DNA from: CAUJGQ01 sp042408665
GTDB taxonomy: Bacteria > Chloroflexota > Dehalococcoidia > CAUJGQ01
Direction: 5' to 3'
Assembly (NCBI GenBank): GCA_042408665.1
Contig: JBHOQW010000106.1
Span: forward strand, 1 to 64,000
Length of the DNA stretch: 64,000 nt
Shown here: positions 1-10,369 of the stretch, piece after piece
How positions within the stretch are numbered: the stretch's first letter is position 1
Layout: every line of letters begins with the position of its first letter
Made by a program: the position numbers and the translations under genes
Notes under the pieces: generated by a model
Database searches by the model: none
Told to the model about the DNA's origin: nothing
What the model saw: only the letters and a program-made list of their open reading frames with translations

Positions 1-1296
<1,296 letters not shown>

Positions 1297-1352
1297 GGTT
1301 GCCTCCCGCAGACCCGCCTCTGGGCGGTCGAGGCCGGGACGGCCCGCCGGCA

Positions 1353-2414
1353 TCAGGTGCGGAAGAAGGGGTAGTTCAGCCCCATCGTCTCCCGCACCTC
1401 AGCCAGGGTCTCCGCGCCGATCTGCCGCATGCGCCGGGTTCCCTCGCGCAGGATCTCCTCCACGTACCCGGGCCGCGACTCAAACAGCGCCCGCCGCTGG
1501 CGGATAGGCTCCAAGAAGGCGTTGAGCGCCGCCGCCAGTTTGCGCTTCACCTCCACGTCACCCACCTGCCCGCGCCGGTAGCGACGCTTGAGGTCTTCAA
1601 CCTCTTCCTTGTTGGGGTTGAAGACGTCGTGGTAGATGAACACCGGGTTGCCCCGCACGTGACCGGGGTCCGTGGCATGGATGCGCGTGGGGTCGGTGTA
1701 CATGCGCATCACTTTCTGTTCCACGGTCTTCGGGTCATCGCTCAGGAAGATGGCGTTGCCGAGTGACTTGGACATCTTCTTCTGGCCATCGATGCCCGGG
1801 AGCGTCGGCACCTCGCCCAGCATGGCCTCGGGGATGGGGAACACCTCACCGTACAGGTGATTGAAACGGCGGGCGATCTCGCGCGTGATCTCCACGTGCG
1901 CCAGGTTGTCCTTGCCCACCGGCACGAGGTGCGCCTTGGGCAGGAGGATGTCCGCTGCCTGCAACACCGGGTACCCCAACAGCCCGAACGGCATCTGCTC
2001 GATGTGGGCGGCCCGCGCCATATCCTTCAGGCTGGGCAGGCGCGCCAGGCGCGGTACCGTGACCAGCATCTCGAAGAACAGGTTGAGCTGGTACACCTCC
2101 GGCACCATCGACTGCACGTAGATGGTGGACCGCTCCGGGTCAATGCCCACACTCAAGTAATCGAGCGTGACCTTGCGGATGTTCTCCGGCAGCTCGCGGA
2201 TGTAGTTCTTTTCCGGGCGCGTGGTGAGGGTGTGCAGGTCGGCGATGATGAAGTAGCAGTCGTACTCGTCCTGCAGCCGCACGCGGTTGGCCAGCGAACC
2301 GACGTAATGGCCCAGGTGCAGCTCACCGGTGGGCCGATCGCCGGTCAGAATGCGCTTACGCTGACCGGGCACCTGCGGTGCCTGGGTGGTCGTGGCGGTG
2401 GTGGTCGTCGTCAT
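1353..2414 (-). CDS. trpS: Tryptophanyl-tRNA synthetase
   Basis: Cytoplasmic class I aminoacyl-tRNA synthetase that charges tRNA-Trp. 353 residues from the ATG at 2414, chosen because AAGGAGGG lies a few bases upstream and the HIGH-type motif then falls at residues 33-36 (HLGH, within GELHLGHYVG). The frame stays open further upstream, but that part is not synthetase-like. KMSKS is intact at about 213-217. The first ten residues are almost all threonine, a low-complexity tail ahead of the catalytic core. It lies between trpB and trpE in an operon whose T-box senses uncharged tRNA-Trp, so synthetase and biosynthesis share one control. Confidence 0.96.
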   Translation of the reverse strand: MTTTTTATTTQAPQVPGQRKRILTGDRPTGELHLGHYVGSLANRVRLQDEYDCYFIIADLHTLTTRPEKNYIRELPENIRKVTLDYLSVGIDPERSTIYVQSMVPEVYQLNLFFEMLVTVPRLARLPSLKDMARAAHIEQMPFGLLGYPVLQAADILLPKAHLVPVGKDNLAHVEITREIARRFNHLYGEVFPIPEAMLGEVPTLPGIDGQKKMSKSLGNAIFLSDDPKTVEQKVMRMYTDPTRIHATDPGHVRGNPVFIYHDVFNPNKEEVEDLKRRYRRGQVGDVEVKRKLAAALNAFLEPIRQRRALFESRPGYVEEILREGTRRMRQIGAETLAEVRETMGLNYPFFRT

Positions 2415-2487
2415 TGCTGTTCCCTCCTTGCCGCCGCATCCCGCGCGACGCGCGCCGAGCGCAGCGCGACCAGCGGCGGGGCGGGCG

Positions 2488-3840
2488 TCAGAGCCGAGGT
2501 AGGTGCTGCATCGCCTCCCGCACCTTCTCCGCCGGGTAGGCGTAGTCCTCCAGCTCGCCGGCGAAGTAGCGATCGTACGCACCCAGGTCGAAGTGCCCGT
2601 GCCCGCTCAGGTTGAACAGGATCACCCGTCGCTCACCCGCCTCCCTGGCGGCCAGCGCCTCATCGATGGCGGCGCGGATGGCGTGCGCCGACTCCGGCGC
2701 CGGGACGATCCCCTCGGTGCGCGCGAACTGCACGGCCGCGTCGAACACCGCGGTCTGGTGATAGGCCCGGGCCTCGATGATCCCCAGGTGGTAGAGATGG
2801 GAGATGGACGGGGCCATGGCGTGGTAGCGCAGGCCGCCGGCGTGGATACCGGCCGGGACGAACGTGTGCCCCAGCGTGTACATCTTCATGAGCGGGGTGG
2901 TGGCGGCGGTGTCGCCGAAGTCGTAAGTGTACGCGCCCCGCGTGAGACTGGGGCAGGCCTCCGGCTCCACGGCCAGGAAGCGAATGTTGGCGCCGGCGGT
3001 CAGGCGTCGGCGCAGGAACGGATAGGCCAGCCCGGCGAAGTTGGAGCCGCCCCCCACGCAACCGATCACCACATCCGGCCCCTCGCCGGCCAGCTCCATC
3101 TGCTTGATCGCCTCCTCACCGATCACCGTCTGGTGGGTGAGCACGTGGTTGAGCACGCTGCCCAGCGCGTACTTGGTGTCCTCGCGCGCGGCCGCGTCCT
3201 CCACCGCCTCGCTGATGGCGATGCCGAGGCTGCCGGGGGAGTCGGGGTCCACGTCCAGAACCGCGCGGCCGGCCTGGGTGTCCGGGCTGGGGCTGGGCAC
3301 CACCTGGGCGCCCCACACCTGCATCATAGAGCGGCGGTACGGCTTCTGCTGGTAGCTGACCTTGACCATGTAGACCTTCAGCTCCAGGCCGAACACGTTG
3401 GCCGCGAAGGCCAACGCGCTGCCCCACTGGCCGGCGCCGGTCTCCGTGGTCAGGCGGCGCACACCCTCCCGCTTGTTGTAGTAGGCCTGGGGCACGGCGG
3501 TGTTCGGCTTGTGCGAGCCGGCCGGGCTCACGCCCTCGTACTTGTAGTAGATATGGGCCGGGGTGCCGAGCGCCCGCTCCAACCGCACGGCACGGTAGAG
3601 CGGGGTGGGGCGCCACATCGTGTAGACCTCCCGCACCTCCTCCGGGATGTCGATGAACCGCTCGGTCGAGACCTCCTGTTTGATCAGCTCCATCGGGAAC
3701 AGCGGCGCCAAGGCCTCCGGCCCGATGGGCTGCTTGGTAGCCGGGTGCAGCGGCGGCGGCAGGGGCGACGGCAGGTCGGGCAGAATGTTGTACCACTGCC
3801 GCGGGAGGTCAGCCTCGGGGAGCAGAATCTTGCGGTCCAT
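2488..3840 (-). CDS. trpB: Tryptophan synthase beta chain, TrpB2 type
   Basis: PLP enzyme that condenses indole with serine to give tryptophan. 450 residues, longer than the roughly 400 of the TrpB1 family, with the long N-terminal stretch and the HPATKQPIGPEALAPLFP segment that mark TrpB2. The PLP lysine is K111 in GSHKPNTA, the serine-binding ETGAGQWG loop is at about 133-140, and the phosphate-cradle GGGSN at 263-267. Start ATG at 3840 preceded by AAGGAG. First gene of the T-box operon. No trpA lies next to it, consistent with TrpB2 enzymes, which often lack the alpha-binding interface and may scavenge free indole; a trpA elsewhere in the genome cannot be excluded. Confidence 0.94.
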   Translation of the reverse strand: MDRKILLPEADLPRQWYNILPDLPSPLPPPLHPATKQPIGPEALAPLFPMELIKQEVSTERFIDIPEEVREVYTMWRPTPLYRAVRLERALGTPAHIYYKYEGVSPAGSHKPNTAVPQAYYNKREGVRRLTTETGAGQWGSALAFAANVFGLELKVYMVKVSYQQKPYRRSMMQVWGAQVVPSPSPDTQAGRAVLDVDPDSPGSLGIAISEAVEDAAAREDTKYALGSVLNHVLTHQTVIGEEAIKQMELAGEGPDVVIGCVGGGSNFAGLAYPFLRRRLTAGANIRFLAVEPEACPSLTRGAYTYDFGDTAATTPLMKMYTLGHTFVPAGIHAGGLRYHAMAPSISHLYHLGIIEARAYHQTAVFDAAVQFARTEGIVPAPESAHAIRAAIDEALAAREAGERRVILFNLSGHGHFDLGAYDRYFAGELEDYAYPAEKVREAMQHLPRL

Positions 3841-3885
3841 CCTGCGCTCCTTGTTCGATGTGCCCGCCGGGCGGCGCGTACTACG

Positions 3886-4200
3886 TCAAAAACCCCTCGC
3901 CCGGCAAAGGGGCGAGGGGTTGTCTCGCGGTGCCACCCTTTTTCGCCCGCGCCCCGTCCCCGGGCGCGGGCCTCTTGACTCAGGTACGTCCCGCACGGGC
4001 GGGAGATACCCTAGGCTGTGATAACGGTGCCACTCCGGCGACGCCTACTGGGGCCGCCACGCCCGGCGGTCCGTTCGGGCCGCAGCTCCCGGGTCCATTC
4101 CGCGCGCTGCGCAGGCACCGGCTCACACCGACCCCGGCTCTCTGAGCCTCGCTGGCGCCGTACTCGTCCCGTTCGCAGCCGTTCGCGTGATGCGATTGCT
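3886..4200 (-). ncRNA. T-box leader, tryptophan (UGG) specifier
   Basis: Leader RNA of the trpB-trpS-trpE operon that reads the charging state of tRNA-Trp. Visible elements in 5' to 3' order on the minus strand: GACGAGTA and the AGAGAGCC ... GGTGTGAGCC stem-I apex around 4165-4121; the specifier loop GGAAUGGACC with UGG (Trp) at 4097-4095 followed by a purine; the conserved T-box AGGGTGGCACCGCG at 3939-3926; and a competing rho-independent terminator at 3921-3888. Uncharged tRNA-Trp would pair with UGG and with the T-box bulge, favouring the antiterminator and readthrough into trpB at 3840. The specifier matches the genes downstream exactly. Confidence 0.93.
3888..3921 (-). terminator. T-box-controlled intrinsic terminator
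   Basis: Stem CCCCTCGCC / GGCGAGGGG followed by TTTTT on the minus strand, immediately 3' of the T-box sequence. The 5' arm overlaps the antiterminator pairing region, as expected for mutually exclusive structures. Confidence 0.9.
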
Positions 4201-4206
4201 GCCGTC

Positions 4207-4235
4207 ACGGTAGCAACCGCCCGCGATCCTGTCAA
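4207..4235 (-). promoter_or_regulatory. Promoter of the trp T-box operon
   Basis: TTGACA (4235-4230), 17-bp spacer, TACCGT (4212-4207) on the minus strand. The predicted transcript start near 4200 is exactly where T-box stem I begins. Perfect -35, weak but typical high-GC -10. Confidence 0.75.
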
Positions 4236-4405
4236 CTCCTCCCCGGCGCCCGCCGCCACCCGGAACGGCCAGGGGGCGCCCCAGGCCTAGATCGCGCGTA
4301 TGGAGAGGCGACGACGGCGTACCATTCCCTTGCCTGCCAACCGCGCTGCCGCCGGCACCGGGGCCACCCGCTGCGCCGTCCAACCGGATAGCGGCGAGAT
4401 CACTA

Positions 4406-4418
4406 GAACAATTGTTTC
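4406..4418. promoter_or_regulatory. Candidate LexA (SOS) operator of recA
   Basis: GAACAATTGTTTC with a perfect 10-bp palindrome AACAATTGTT at 4407-4416. It matches 12 of 14 positions of the Gram-positive SOS-box consensus CGAACRNRYGTTYC and lies over the -35 region of the recA promoter, where a repressor would block transcription. No lexA gene is in the window. Confidence 0.65.
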
Positions 4419-4440
4419 CCCCGTTCGGCGATGGTATGAT
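4412..4440 (+). promoter_or_regulatory. recA promoter
   Basis: TTGTTT (4412-4417), 17-bp spacer, TATGAT (4435-4440), 62 bases ahead of the recA start. The -35 is weak and shared with the palindromic operator, as in many SOS promoters. Confidence 0.6.
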
Positions 4441-4502
4441 GGTCAAGACGGCGAGCGGCGAGAGCGGGGTGACGCCCGTAGGAAAGGACCGAGAGCGGCG
4501 AC

Positions 4503-5573
<1,071 letters not shown>

Positions 5574-5590
5574 CGAGGCCTTCCGCTGCC

Positions 5591-5620
5591 CGCACCCCTC
5601 CCGCCGGCAGGGGGGGTGCG
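5591..5620 (+). terminator. Stem-loop between recA and recX (possible partial terminator)
   Basis: CGCACCCC and GGGGTGCG arms, extended by CCC/GGG, enclosing a GCCGGCA-type loop, followed by only a short T run (CCGTTTG). Its position just after recA suggests attenuation so that RecX is made at a lower level than RecA; that role is inferred. Confidence 0.45.
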
Positions 5621-5647
5621 CCGTTTGCCGGGCCAAGAGGCACCACC

Positions 5648-6364
5648 GTGACCCGCCAGCCATCCGGCCAGCGATCTCGCCGCCGCACCCCGCGCGTCGC
5701 ACCGGTAGCGGCCATCCCGCCGAGCGACGGTGTGGTCAGTGCGGTCACGCCGCTGCGGCGCGGTCGCTACCGCGTGGAGGTTGACGGCCAGCCGGTCCTC
5801 ATCCTCACCGCGGAGACGCTGGCGGCCAGCGGGCTGTGTGCGGGCAGCCCGGTCTCGGCCGAGCAGCTCCGGCACCTGGCGGCGGCAGACGCCCGTCGGC
5901 AGGCGCTGGACGCGGCGCTGCGCCTGCTCGGCTACCGCCCGCGCGCGGAGCAGGAGCTGCGCGAACGGCTCGCCCGGCGAGGCTTTCCCGAGGAGGCGGT
6001 CGAGGCGGCGCTGGCGCGCCTGCGTGAGTACGGGTACGTGGACGACGCCGCCTTCGCGCGCGCCTGGGTGGAGGGCCGCACGGGGGCACGCGGCCGCCGC
6101 CTGCTCCTGCACGAGCTGCGCGCCAAAGGGGTGGACCCGGAGGTGGCGGCCCGCACGCTGGCAGACGTCCCCGACGACCTGGAGACCGCCCGCGGCCTGG
6201 CCGAGAAGAAGGCGCGCACCCTGCACGGGCTGGACGCCCGCACCTTCCGCCAGCGGCTAGGTGCCTACCTGCAGCGGCGCGGGTTCGCGGCCGAGGTGAT
6301 CGCCACCGTGGTGCGCGAGCTGTGGCGCCGGGAGCGGGCGGCCGTCGACGAGGGCTCGCCCTGA
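5648..6364 (+). CDS. recX: Regulatory protein RecX
   Basis: Modulator that binds RecA filaments and inhibits their activity. About 238 residues from a GTG at 5648; an in-frame GTG at 5731 is an alternative start, so the basic N-terminal 28 residues are uncertain. The body is the all-helical RecX repeat: LRLLGYRPRAEQELRERL, YGYVDDAAFARAWVE, GRRLLLHELRAKGV and the final AYLQRRGF segment are characteristic. The position right after recA supports the call. No obvious ribosome site other than a weak AAGAGG. Confidence 0.9.
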   Translation: MTRQPSGQRSRRRTPRVAPVAAIPPSDGVVSAVTPLRRGRYRVEVDGQPVLILTAETLAASGLCAGSPVSAEQLRHLAAADARRQALDAALRLLGYRPRAEQELRERLARRGFPEEAVEAALARLREYGYVDDAAFARAWVEGRTGARGRRLLLHELRAKGVDPEVAARTLADVPDDLETARGLAEKKARTLHGLDARTFRQRLGAYLQRRGFAAEVIATVVRELWRRERAAVDEGSP

Positions 6365-6438
6365 GCCGACCGCGCCTCGCAGATCGATCATACCGATACC
6401 AGATGAGCATATATTCACAGGGTTCGTATTCAATCTTG

Positions 6439-6468
6439 TTGACATCGCTACCGCAATAAAACTATGAT
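6439..6468 (+). promoter_or_regulatory. Promoter of rny
   Basis: TTGACA (6439-6444), 18-bp spacer, TATGAT (6463-6468), in a conspicuously AT-richer 160-bp gap between recX and rny. Strong consensus match. Confidence 0.8.
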
Positions 6469-6526
6469 GACGCTGGTAGCCTGGCCCAACGGCGCCACAT
6501 TAACAACACGAGAGTGAGAACGAGCC

Positions 6527-8062
6527 ATGGTTCTCGGGCTGATCATCGGCATGGTGATCGGCGCTGTGGCGGTTGGGGCACTTGCTACCGTCGTCCTACT
6601 TTCGCGGCGGGCCGTCCACCGGGGGCAGTTGGAAGCGGCCCAGGCGGAAGCGGCGCGGGTGCTCGCGGAAGCGGAGACCCGGCAGAAGGAGTTGCTGCTC
6701 GAGGCCAAGGAGGAGGCGATCCGGCTCCGCCAGCAGGTGGAGAGCGAGCTGTCCGAGCGCCGGGCGGAGATCGCGCGGCAGGAGCGGCGGCTGGCGCAAC
6801 GAGAGGAGAACCTCGACCGGAAGTCGGAGGCCTTCGAGCGGCGCGAGCGGGCGCTGAGCGCGCGTGAGGCCGAACTGGACAGAGCGCGGGCGGAGGTCGA
6901 GGAGCTACGACAGCACCGCATCCGGGAGATCGAGCGGCTGGCCGAGCTTTCGCGCGCGGAGGCACGCGAGATCCTGATGGCCGAGGTGGAGCGCGAGGCG
7001 CGGGAGGAAGCCAACCGGCGCCTGCGTGCCATCGAGGCCGAAACCAAGGAGATCGCCGATCGCCGGGCGCGCGAGATCCTCGCCACGGCCATCCAGCGCG
7101 TGGCCACCGATGTGGTCGCCGAGACGACGGTAACGGTTGTCCCCATCCCCAGCGACGACATGAAGGGTCGCATCATCGGGCGCGAGGGACGCAATATCCG
7201 CGCCCTCGAGCACCTCACCGGCTGCGACCTGATCATCGACGACACCCCGGACGCCGTCACGCTGTCCGGGTTTGACCCGGTGCGACGGGAGATCGCGCGC
7301 GTGGCGCTCACCCGTCTCATCCAGGACGGGCGCATCCACCCCACCCGCATCGAGGAGATGGTGGAGCGGGCGCGGCGCGAGGTGGAGCAATCGCTGCGCG
7401 AGGCGGGCGAGGCGGCGGCCCTGGAGGCCGGTTGCCCCGGCCTGCACCCGGAGCTGCTCAAGATCTTCGGCCGCCTCAAGTACCGCACCAGCTACGGCCA
7501 GAACCAGCTCCGCCACGCGGTGGAAACCGCCCACTTGGGCGCCATCATCGCCTATGAGCTGGGCGCCGACGTGGAGGTCGTCCGGCGCGGCTGCTTGCTG
7601 CACGACCTGGGCAAGGCCGTGGACCACGAGGTGGAGGGCACGCACGCCCGCATCGGCGCCGAGATCGCGCGCCGCTACGGCCTGCCCGAGGCGGTGGTGC
7701 ACTGCATCGAGGCGCACCACGAGGAAGTGGAGCCGTCCACCGTGGAGGCGGTGATCACCATCATCGCCGACGCGCTGAGCGGGAGCCGCCCCGGCGCGCG
7801 ACGCGAATCGCTGGAGCGCTACATCCAGCGGCTGGAGGCGCTGGAGGCGGTGGCCAACAGCTTCCCCGGCGTGGAGAAGAGCTTCGCCATCCAGGCCGGG
7901 CGTGAGGTGCGTATCATTGTGCGCCCGGAGGAGATCGACGACCTAGGCGCCATGCGCCTGGCCCGGGATGTCAGCAAGAAGATCGAGGAAACCCTCGAGT
8001 ATCCCGGCCAGATCAAGGTCACCGTCGTGCGCGAGACGCGCGCGGTGGAATACGCGAAGTAA
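6527..8062 (+). CDS. rny: Ribonuclease Y
   Basis: Membrane-anchored endoribonuclease that initiates mRNA decay. 511 residues with the full family layout: one N-terminal membrane helix (about 1-25), a long charged coiled coil rich in Glu/Arg (about 30-190), a KH RNA-binding domain with GREGRN at 218-223, and an HD phosphohydrolase domain with the catalytic HD at about 359-360 (LLHDLGKAVDHE). ATG at 6527 begins directly with the hydrophobic helix. It has its own strong promoter and is followed by a stem-loop and a PHP-domain gene. Confidence 0.97.
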   Translation: MVLGLIIGMVIGAVAVGALATVVLLSRRAVHRGQLEAAQAEAARVLAEAETRQKELLLEAKEEAIRLRQQVESELSERRAEIARQERRLAQREENLDRKSEAFERRERALSAREAELDRARAEVEELRQHRIREIERLAELSRAEAREILMAEVEREAREEANRRLRAIEAETKEIADRRAREILATAIQRVATDVVAETTVTVVPIPSDDMKGRIIGREGRNIRALEHLTGCDLIIDDTPDAVTLSGFDPVRREIARVALTRLIQDGRIHPTRIEEMVERARREVEQSLREAGEAAALEAGCPGLHPELLKIFGRLKYRTSYGQNQLRHAVETAHLGAIIAYELGADVEVVRRGCLLHDLGKAVDHEVEGTHARIGAEIARRYGLPEAVVHCIEAHHEEVEPSTVEAVITIIADALSGSRPGARRESLERYIQRLEALEAVANSFPGVEKSFAIQAGREVRIIVRPEEIDDLGAMRLARDVSKKIEETLEYPGQIKVTVVRETRAVEYAK

Positions 8063-8066
8063 GCGA

Positions 8067-8114
8067 CGGCGGGCGGACGCCGGGCGGAGGCAGATCTCTG
8101 CCCGGCGCCCGCCG
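8067..8114 (+). terminator. Long stem-loop after rny
   Basis: Arms CGGCGGGC...GCCGGGC (8067-8085) and GCCCGGC-GCCCGCCG (8100-8114) form about 15 base pairs with a 4-base bulge and a 14-base loop. There is no T run, so it may be an RNA-processing or pausing structure rather than an intrinsic terminator. Confidence 0.4.
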
Positions 8115-8135
8115 CGCTCACGCACAGGAGACGTC

Positions 8136-8984
8136 GTGCGCGCCAAGGGCGACTTTCACCTGCACAGCACCCACTCCGATGGTCGCCGCACACCGGCCGA
8201 GCTGGCGGCGATCGCCCATCGCAACGGCCTGCGGGTGATCGCGCTCACCGACCACGATACCCTGAACGGCTTGCCCGAGATGCGCGCGGCGCTGCGTGCC
8301 TATCCGGACATCACGCTGGTGCCCGGCGTGGAGCTGAGCACGGACATCCCCGGCACCGAGGTGCACATCCTCGGCTACTGGGTGGACGAGCACGACCCGC
8401 GCTTCCAGGCGGCGCTGGCCCGCTTCCGCGAGGGGCGAATCGGCCGCGGCCGGGCCATGGTGGAACGGCTCACCGCCCTCGGCTTTCCCCTCTCCTGGGA
8501 GCGGGTGCAGGCGATCGCGGGCGACGCCTCCATCGGCCGGCCGCATATCGCCCAGGCCATGGTGGAGGCCGGGTACGTCGCCTCCACCGACGAGGCCTTC
8601 GAGCGCTTCCTAGGGCGGAACGGGCCGGCATACGTGGAGCGAGAAAAGCTGAGCCCGGCCGAGGCGATCAAACTCATCCGCGACGCGGGCGGCGTGCCGG
8701 TGGTGGCACACCCCACCTACATCGCCAACATGGAGCAGGAGATCGCCGCCCTGGTGCCGCACGGTCTGATGGGCATGGAGGTCTATTACCGGCGCTACAC
8801 GCCGGAACAGATCGCCGAGCTGCGGCGGCTGGCGGACCGGCTGGGACTGTTTCCCCTGGGCGGCAGCGACTACCACGCCATGGAGCGGGAGGAGGAGACC
8901 GAGCCGGGGGATATCCCGCTCCCCAATGACGTGGTGGACGCGTTCATGGAGCTGGGTCGGGGCCGGCCGGGGTATCAGCGCTGA
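8136..8984 (+). CDS. PHP-domain phosphoesterase
   Basis: Metal-dependent phosphoesterase of the PHP superfamily, in the branch that includes 3',5'-nucleoside bisphosphate phosphatase (YciV/RnaAM type) and 5'-3' exonucleases acting on short oligonucleotides. 282 residues from a GTG at 8136 with AGGAG about 8 bases upstream. Metal-binding motifs are visible: DFHLHSTHSDG near the N-terminus, ITLVPGVELST, the HILGYWVD segment, VPVVAHPTY and GGSDYHA near the C-terminus. Its place right after rny suggests RNA-fragment turnover, but the substrate is not shown by the sequence. Confidence 0.85.
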   Translation: MRAKGDFHLHSTHSDGRRTPAELAAIAHRNGLRVIALTDHDTLNGLPEMRAALRAYPDITLVPGVELSTDIPGTEVHILGYWVDEHDPRFQAALARFREGRIGRGRAMVERLTALGFPLSWERVQAIAGDASIGRPHIAQAMVEAGYVASTDEAFERFLGRNGPAYVEREKLSPAEAIKLIRDAGGVPVVAHPTYIANMEQEIAALVPHGLMGMEVYYRRYTPEQIAELRRLADRLGLFPLGGSDYHAMEREEETEPGDIPLPNDVVDAFMELGRGRPGYQR

Positions 8985-9135
8985 GCAGTGAGCGCCGCGC
9001 GCCGCGCATGACGCCCATCGGGCGGGCGGTAGCGCGACGGGCGCGCACTTGGCCGGCTCCGTGCTCACCGTGGCGCGTAGCGTGTGGCGCTCAGGACGGG
9101 TTGCCCCCAGCATCGAGTGCAGGCAGGAGGCGTAC

Positions 9136-9576
9136 ATGCCGTGGGATGCCCGGCGGATCCTTGCCACCTTGCCCCACCGCTATCCGTTCCTGCTGGTGGA
9201 CCGCATCGTCGAGGTCACGGACACCGGCGCCGTGGGGCTGAAGCATGTGTCCTTCAACGAGTGGTTCTTCCAGGGTCACTTCCCGGGCCATCCGATCATG
9301 CCCGGCGTGTTGATCATCGAGGCGTTGGCGCAGGTGGGGGCGGTGGCGCTCCTCAGCCGGCCGGAGCACGAGGGCAAGATCCCGTTCTTTGCCGGCATCG
9401 ACGGCGCCCGGTTCCGGCGGCCGGTGGGTCCCGGCGACACCCTGCGCCTGGAGGTCGAGCTGACGCGCCTGCGCGGCAACGTGGGCAAGGGCAAGGGGCG
9501 GGCGCTGGTGGACGGTCAGCTCGCCGCGGAGGCGGAGCTGATGTTCGCGCTGGGTCAGCCGCAGGCCAGTCATTGA
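9136..9576 (+). CDS. fabZ: 3-hydroxyacyl-[ACP] dehydratase FabZ
   Basis: Dehydrates beta-hydroxyacyl-ACP in type II fatty acid synthesis (cytoplasm). 146 residues, normal size, single hot-dog domain. The active-site histidine is H48 in GHFPGHPIMPG and the conserved glutamate E62 in LIIEALAQ; the N-terminal LPHRYPFLLVDRI motif is also typical. ATG at 9136 with AGGAGG 5 bases upstream. No other fatty-acid gene is adjacent. The 150 bp before it hold no gene. Confidence 0.96.
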   Translation: MPWDARRILATLPHRYPFLLVDRIVEVTDTGAVGLKHVSFNEWFFQGHFPGHPIMPGVLIIEALAQVGAVALLSRPEHEGKIPFFAGIDGARFRRPVGPGDTLRLEVELTRLRGNVGKGKGRALVDGQLAAEAELMFALGQPQASH

Positions 9577-9598
9577 GCGGCAGTCACCGATCCACGGC

Positions 9599-9865
9599 TC
9601 AGCCCACGACCACCCACAGCACCAGCAGCAGGGCGATGATGATCGCAGTGAGGATGGCGATGCGCCGCAGCTCGCCCGCCACGTAGCCGTAGTCGGTCAT
9701 GGTGATCTTGGTGGTGGCCGAGGCGGCCGAGGTGGGCGCCGACTCCACGCGTGGAGTCGGCGCGGTCGGGGTTGCGACCGATGTGGAGCCCGCGCCCGCG
9801 GCGGATGTTGCCTCGCGGTGTCTCACGGCAGTGCGGGAACGGGTGGGACGCGTGCGCTTGGCCAC
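9599..9865 (-). CDS. Small C-terminally anchored membrane protein, unknown function
   Basis: 88 residues from a GTG at 9865. The N-terminal half is basic then Ala/Ser/Thr/Pro-rich and looks disordered; the C-terminal third (ITMTDYGYVAGELRRIAILT, then a run of Ile/Ala/Leu/Val) is one clear transmembrane helix ending at VVG, so it would be tail-anchored with the long part in the cytoplasm. No enzymatic motif. It converges with fabZ and is divergent from the tRNA-Asp gene. Not recognised; could be an over-extended N-terminus on a shorter protein starting at the internal MTDYGY. Confidence 0.6.
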   Translation of the reverse strand: MAKRTRPTRSRTAVRHREATSAAGAGSTSVATPTAPTPRVESAPTSAASATTKITMTDYGYVAGELRRIAILTAIIIALLLVLWVVVG

Positions 9866-9948
9866 GTGGCACTCCGCGGACGGGATGGCTCAAGGCGGGC
9901 CAGTCCCCTGTGAGTATAGCGGGGTGGCGGCGGTCCGGTCCAGTCGCG

Positions 9949-9978
9949 TTGACAGAGGCAGGAGCGCCTGTCTAGAAT
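9949..9978 (+). promoter_or_regulatory. Promoter of tRNA-Asp
   Basis: TTGACA (9949-9954), 18-bp spacer, TAGAAT (9973-9978), 40 bp ahead of the mature tRNA 5' end. Confidence 0.75.
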
Positions 9979-10017
9979 GAGAGTGTCGGCGCGCACGCAT
10001 GCGGCGCGCTGCCTCCC

Positions 10018-10091
10018 GGCCCCGTGGTGTAGCGGTCTAACATGCCACCCTGTCACGGTGGAGATCGTGGGTTCGAATCCCATCGGGGTCG
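10018..10091 (+). tRNA. tRNA-Asp (GTC)
   Basis: Cloverleaf is readable: acceptor GGCCCCG/CGGGGTC, D arm GTGTAGCGG, anticodon stem CCACC/GGTGG around loop CTGTCAC with anticodon GTC, and T arm GTGGG-TTCGAAT-CCCAT. Discriminator G at 10091; CCA is not encoded. GTC reads GAC/GAU (Asp). Confidence 0.97.
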
Positions 10092-10118
10092 CCGAGCGTT
10101 CCGGCTGATGCGTTGCGC

Positions 10119-10143
10119 AAGCGCCCCGGCACGCCGGGGCGCT
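10119..10143 (+). terminator. Probable terminator of tRNA-Asp
   Basis: AAGCGCCCCGG / CCGGGGCGCTT perfect 11-bp stem with a CACG loop, 28 bases after the tRNA. Only a short pyrimidine tail (TTCT). Confidence 0.65.
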
Positions 10144-10369
10144 TCTGGTGCGCCCCTCGGCGCTTCTCGCTTCCCACCCCGGCTCGGCCGCCCCGGCTTG
10201 CCGGGGCCGGAACATTGCCGTTCTCGCTCGTTTCCCTGGGTTCTTCTAAATACCCAACATGTAGGATACGACCGCTGACTGCCATCCCCTACCGTTGGTG
10301 TGAATGCACCGCCATCGCTCGCACGCTGAGCGGACGATGGGTGCGGTGCGCTGGCGGGAGGAGATTGTC

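Noticed and set aside
10248..10270. CCCAACATGTAGGATAC similar to the palindrome at 45624
   Set aside because: Only partial symmetry and few shared positions; too weak to call a second copy of the operator.
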